Positions 42,754 to 45,200 of a DNA stretch of 45,200 nt are shown in pieces. Location of the stretch: contig JAQVLW010000006.1 in assembly GCA_028703945.1 (NCBI GenBank), forward strand, positions 30,067 to 75,266. The letters run 5' to 3'. The stretch's first letter is position 1. Every line of letters begins with the position of its first letter. Under the pieces are notes generated by a model. The model saw nothing but the letters and a program-made list of their open reading frames with translations, was not told the DNA's origin and ran no database searches. A program made the position numbers and the translations under genes. Source of the stretch: Aliarcobacter sp. (GTDB lineage Bacteria; Campylobacterota; Campylobacteria; Campylobacterales; Arcobacteraceae).

Positions 42754-43725
42754 TTATTTGTAATATAAATTTGAATCGGGAATTTTCCCACCTATTGATT
42801 TTGGTTCACTTTTTTCTAAAATATTAAAGAAAAACTCCAAATCATCTTTTGCTTCAATTGCTTTTACACTTTCAAAAGAAACATGTTCAATTGAATCAGC
42901 AAGTCCAAGAACTTCTAACATTGGAAGAGTTTTTACAACTAAAGTAGCAGCTTCTTTGGGATTTTGTTTATACCAGTTAAGTGATTTTTCATATTCTGCT
43001 AAAAATCTATTTATTAGTTCTTCTTTTCCTTTTGTATCTCCTAAAAAAGCAATTCCTGCTTGTGGTATTTTTGCTTTGGTTTGAAATAATTCTCCCCACT
43101 CTTTTTGCAAATCTACGCTTCTATATAAATCAGGTGCAACTACACTTATTGGAAAAGATTTTGTTTTTCTCAAAGCGATTGAAATAGCAGGTTCTGCTAA
43201 AAGTGCATGGTCAACTCTTCTTAAAATCAGCATTTGCATAGCATCAACTGGACTTGCGACATATTGGATTTTAAAATCTTTTTTAGAGTCAAGTCCATTT
43301 TTTTTTGCAAGTTCTTGAAAAACAATATCAGGCATATCAGCTCTAAATGGAACAGCAATCTCTTTATCTTTAAAATCTTTTAGTGTTTTTAGATTTGGGT
43401 CACGGCTTATCATTCCTAATATTCCCCAAATAGAAACATTTAGAAGTTTTATATCAACTTCTTTGTTATATAAAGTTGCTGCTACATTTGTAGGAAGTGC
43501 AATAAAATCCACATCCCCTTTTAGTATTAAAGCTCTTAGTTCATCTGGATTTTTCCATAATCTAAACTCTATTTTTTTATCTAAATCTTTTAGTGCATCA
43601 GTTTGTATCATATGCATAATGGGATGAGATACAGTTGCAAATGGACCTGCAACTACTATTTTATTTTCATCTTTTGCAAAAAGTGAGAATAAAAAAACAA
43701 AACAAATTAAAAATATTTTTTTCAA
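42754..43725 (-). CDS. Periplasmic substrate-binding protein (NitT/TauT, SsuA/NMT1-like)
   Basis: A 323-aa protein with a signal peptide (MKKIFLICFVFLFSLFA). It has the two-lobe binding fold of the NMT1/SsuA family: KIVVAGPFATVSHPIMHMI, ELRALILKGDVDFIALPTNVAATLY, LKDFKDKEIAVPF, QMLILRRVDHALLAEPAISIAL and helical LINRFLAEYEKSLNWYKQNPKEAATLV. It would deliver a ligand to the ABC transporter whose ATPase is encoded at the window end; the permease is not in view. It lies 8 nt before the receptor gene in the direction of transcription. Confidence 0.88.
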   Translation of the reverse strand: MKKIFLICFVFLFSLFAKDENKIVVAGPFATVSHPIMHMIQTDALKDLDKKIEFRLWKNPDELRALILKGDVDFIALPTNVAATLYNKEVDIKLLNVSIWGILGMISRDPNLKTLKDFKDKEIAVPFRADMPDIVFQELAKKNGLDSKKDFKIQYVASPVDAMQMLILRRVDHALLAEPAISIALRKTKSFPISVVAPDLYRSVDLQKEWGELFQTKAKIPQAGIAFLGDTKGKEELINRFLAEYEKSLNWYKQNPKEAATLVVKTLPMLEVLGLADSIEHVSFESVKAIEAKDDLEFFFNILEKSEPKSIGGKIPDSNLYYK

Positions 43726-43745
43726 AATAAAACTCCTTTTTAAAG

Positions 43746-44981
43746 TTAACCTTTTATTCCATCTGCTCTAGAACTTAGTAAAAATGGGGAAAAGATTTTT
43801 ATATAAATAATAAATGGAATACTCCAAAGAATTGAAGATATTATGTAAGCTGGTATTGCATACTCTTCATAAAATGGAATAAAACTTCTAATAAATGTTG
43901 AAATAATTATTAAAAAAACTCCAAGATGAAGCCAATTATTTGTAAATATTTTTCTTCCTGTGTGAATTGTTGAAATAATTATCATAACTATAAAAAACAC
44001 TAAACCAAAAGTTCCCGTTGTTAAAAAATGTCTAAAATGATTTAAGACAAAAATTTCTTCATTTAAATAATCATAAGCTAAAAAACCATAACCTAGTGCT
44101 GTGATAATTAAAATACTCATCAAATAAATGATAAAAGGTTTAAATAAAATATTGTTATCTTTTAAAATAAAATCATTTAATATCCCTAAAATTGAAGCCA
44201 TACAAGCAAGTGCTAAATAGGCTAAAATTGAGTTATTTGGAAATAAAAACTCAACTGCTGTGTAAAAAATTACACAGAAAATAGCAAGATTGTATCTGGG
44301 TGGTCTTGAATAAAATGTCTCATCAATATTTTCTTGTTCCAATAACTCATTTATCGCTTCCATATTTATTCTTCTAAGGGCTAATAAAATTAAAACTATA
44401 AATGCCCCAAGAGATAAAATCAAAATAGAATGAGCATCAATAGTTATGATATTTGCAACACTTAAAAAAAACATTGTTTGTATAATTAAAATTGCAACTA
44501 ATGTAAAACCAAGAGAAATATGTCTTTTGTTTATATCTGCAAAAACTGGTTTTATAACTAATGCAATAATCCATATAGTTAAAGAAATATTTAGAATTGC
44601 TACAAAATAAACACCTGAAAAATCCATAAACCAAAAACTAAGCCTTGAAACAAACCATAAACCTACAATATAAAGCAATTTTTTTCCAACTATTGGAATA
44701 CTTCCTGGGAACATTTCAGGTACTCCTGTTAGAAAAAAAGCAATAATTCCTGCAATTCCTAGCCCAAAAATCATTTCATACATATGCCAATTTAAAAGAT
44801 TTGAAATAAAACTTAAATTTATATATCCACTAAAAGCTAATGACCATAAAATAATAGAAATCACAATATATGGAGCTAAAAGTAATAAAATGGGTCTAAA
44901 TCCATAAGCTAAATAAGCAGGAAAATCACCTTTTGGATAATAAGCATAATGTTTTGATGCGTATTGTTTTTCATTTTCCAT
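43746..44981 (-). CDS. nnrS: NnrS-family heme/copper membrane protein
   Basis: A 411-aa, about 12-helix inner-membrane protein of the NnrS family, tied in other bacteria to nitric-oxide stress and denitrification. Visible family features are AYLAYGFRPILLLLAPYIVIS near the N-terminus, NLLNWHMYEMIFGLGIAGIIAFFLTGVPEMF with the conserved WHxHE-like histidine, FVLNHFRHFLTTGTFG and IHTGRKI. The ATG overlaps the ABC ATPase stop by 1 nt (TAATG), so it is translated with the transporter; this pairing is unusual. Confidence 0.9.
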   Translation of the reverse strand: MENEKQYASKHYAYYPKGDFPAYLAYGFRPILLLLAPYIVISIILWSLAFSGYINLSFISNLLNWHMYEMIFGLGIAGIIAFFLTGVPEMFPGSIPIVGKKLLYIVGLWFVSRLSFWFMDFSGVYFVAILNISLTIWIIALVIKPVFADINKRHISLGFTLVAILIIQTMFFLSVANIITIDAHSILILSLGAFIVLILLALRRINMEAINELLEQENIDETFYSRPPRYNLAIFCVIFYTAVEFLFPNNSILAYLALACMASILGILNDFILKDNNILFKPFIIYLMSILIITALGYGFLAYDYLNEEIFVLNHFRHFLTTGTFGLVFFIVMIIISTIHTGRKIFTNNWLHLGVFLIIISTFIRSFIPFYEEYAIPAYIISSILWSIPFIIYIKIFSPFLLSSRADGIKG

Positions 44982-45200
44982 TATTTAAATCCTAATTCAA
45001 AAGTATTAATAATATATTCATCACTTAAAAGTTTTGCAGTTTGCTCATATACAAAAGAGTCATCTCGTTTTTTTCTTGGTGTATCAATTTTAAAACTTTT
45101 TACAATATGACCCACAGGTTCAGCTTTTAATACAAGTATTTCATCACTTAATTTTATAGCTTCCATTAAATCGTGTGTTATGAATAAAATACTTAATTGA
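44981..45200 (-). CDS. ABC transporter ATP-binding protein (NitT/TauT class), C-terminal part
   Basis: The frame is open to the window edge. Reading on from 45200 it gives QLSILFITHDLMEAIKLSDE, i.e. the H-loop (THD) region of an ABC ATPase, then ILVLKAEPVGHIVKSFKID and a C-terminal tail typical of SsuB/TauB-like proteins. The Met at 45166 is internal. The Walker motifs lie outside the window. With the binding protein and receptor it forms an uptake operon. Confidence 0.85.
   Translation of the reverse strand, partial: QLSILFITHDLMEAIKLSDEILVLKAEPVGHIVKSFKIDTPRKKRDDSFVYEQTAKLLSDEYIINTFELGFK

Noticed and set aside
40691-45200. A denitrification operon based on nnrS
   Set aside because: No nir, nor or nos genes are present. 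The other genes are transport genes, so this label is not supported.
1-45200. CRISPR array, prophage, IS element, tRNA or rRNA
   Set aside because: I saw no regularly spaced repeats, integrase or transposase genes, phage structural genes or tRNA-like cloverleaf sequence, although I could not run a dedicated search.

Overview
The window is AT-rich, tightly packed bacterial chromosome. Gene content and protein sequence point to Campylobacterota, most likely Arcobacter/Aliarcobacter. Indicators are the short ExbB, the CPA2 antiporter with a TrkA-N domain, a hemerythrin/PAS protein, many TTG starts, strong AAGGA ribosome-binding sites and 1-4 nt stop/start overlaps. I found no tRNA, rRNA, CRISPR array, IS element or prophage. 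The assignment is made by eye, without database searches.

Region 1 (1-18529) is mostly housekeeping on the + strand. It holds the proS 3' part, an MscS channel, a CCA-adding-type nucleotidyltransferase, a DUF3015 protein with an Lnb/DUF4105-type protein, the convergent lnt, then yajC-secD-secF, a DUF6394-like membrane protein, leuS, lptE, folC, a TOTE-primase-like/helicase fusion and a CPA2 antiporter. The only gene-poor stretch over 300 bases is 9944-10270. It contains the secDF terminator and one doubtful 46-codon reading frame.

Region 2 (18530-37610) looks like an iron-homeostasis island. It has exbB-exbD-tonB (-) divergent from a tolC-macA-macB(ATPase)-macB(permease) efflux operon across a perfect Fur-like palindrome. 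Next come an ankyrin protein and two very small membrane proteins. They are followed by a compact six-gene minus-strand operon at 29621-25558: HMA-like protein, membrane-anchored ferritin-like protein, three glycine-zipper membrane proteins and a P1B-type ATPase with SCALKLATP in place of CPC. The layout resembles the six-gene fez (ferrosome) operons that build membrane-bounded iron-storage organelles. A dedicated Fur-family regulator, translationally coupled to a 47-aa membrane peptide, lies directly upstream. A two-component system is then divergent from a TonB-dependent receptor operon with a PepSY-TM protein.

Region 3 (37610-45200) holds a four-CxxC zinc-ribbon protein, a hemerythrin/PAS sensor divergent from fumC across a possible FNR-type site, and a small acidic protein. 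It ends with a minus-strand operon of ABC ATPase (cut by the window end), NnrS, periplasmic binding protein and a second TonB-dependent receptor.

The working model for region 2 is as follows. TonB-ExbBD energises the receptors, and the PepSY-TM protein may release or reduce iron. The P1B ATPase with its small membrane partners and ferritin-like protein would store the iron. Fur-type operators would co-ordinate the set. The storage-organelle role is an inference from gene content and order.
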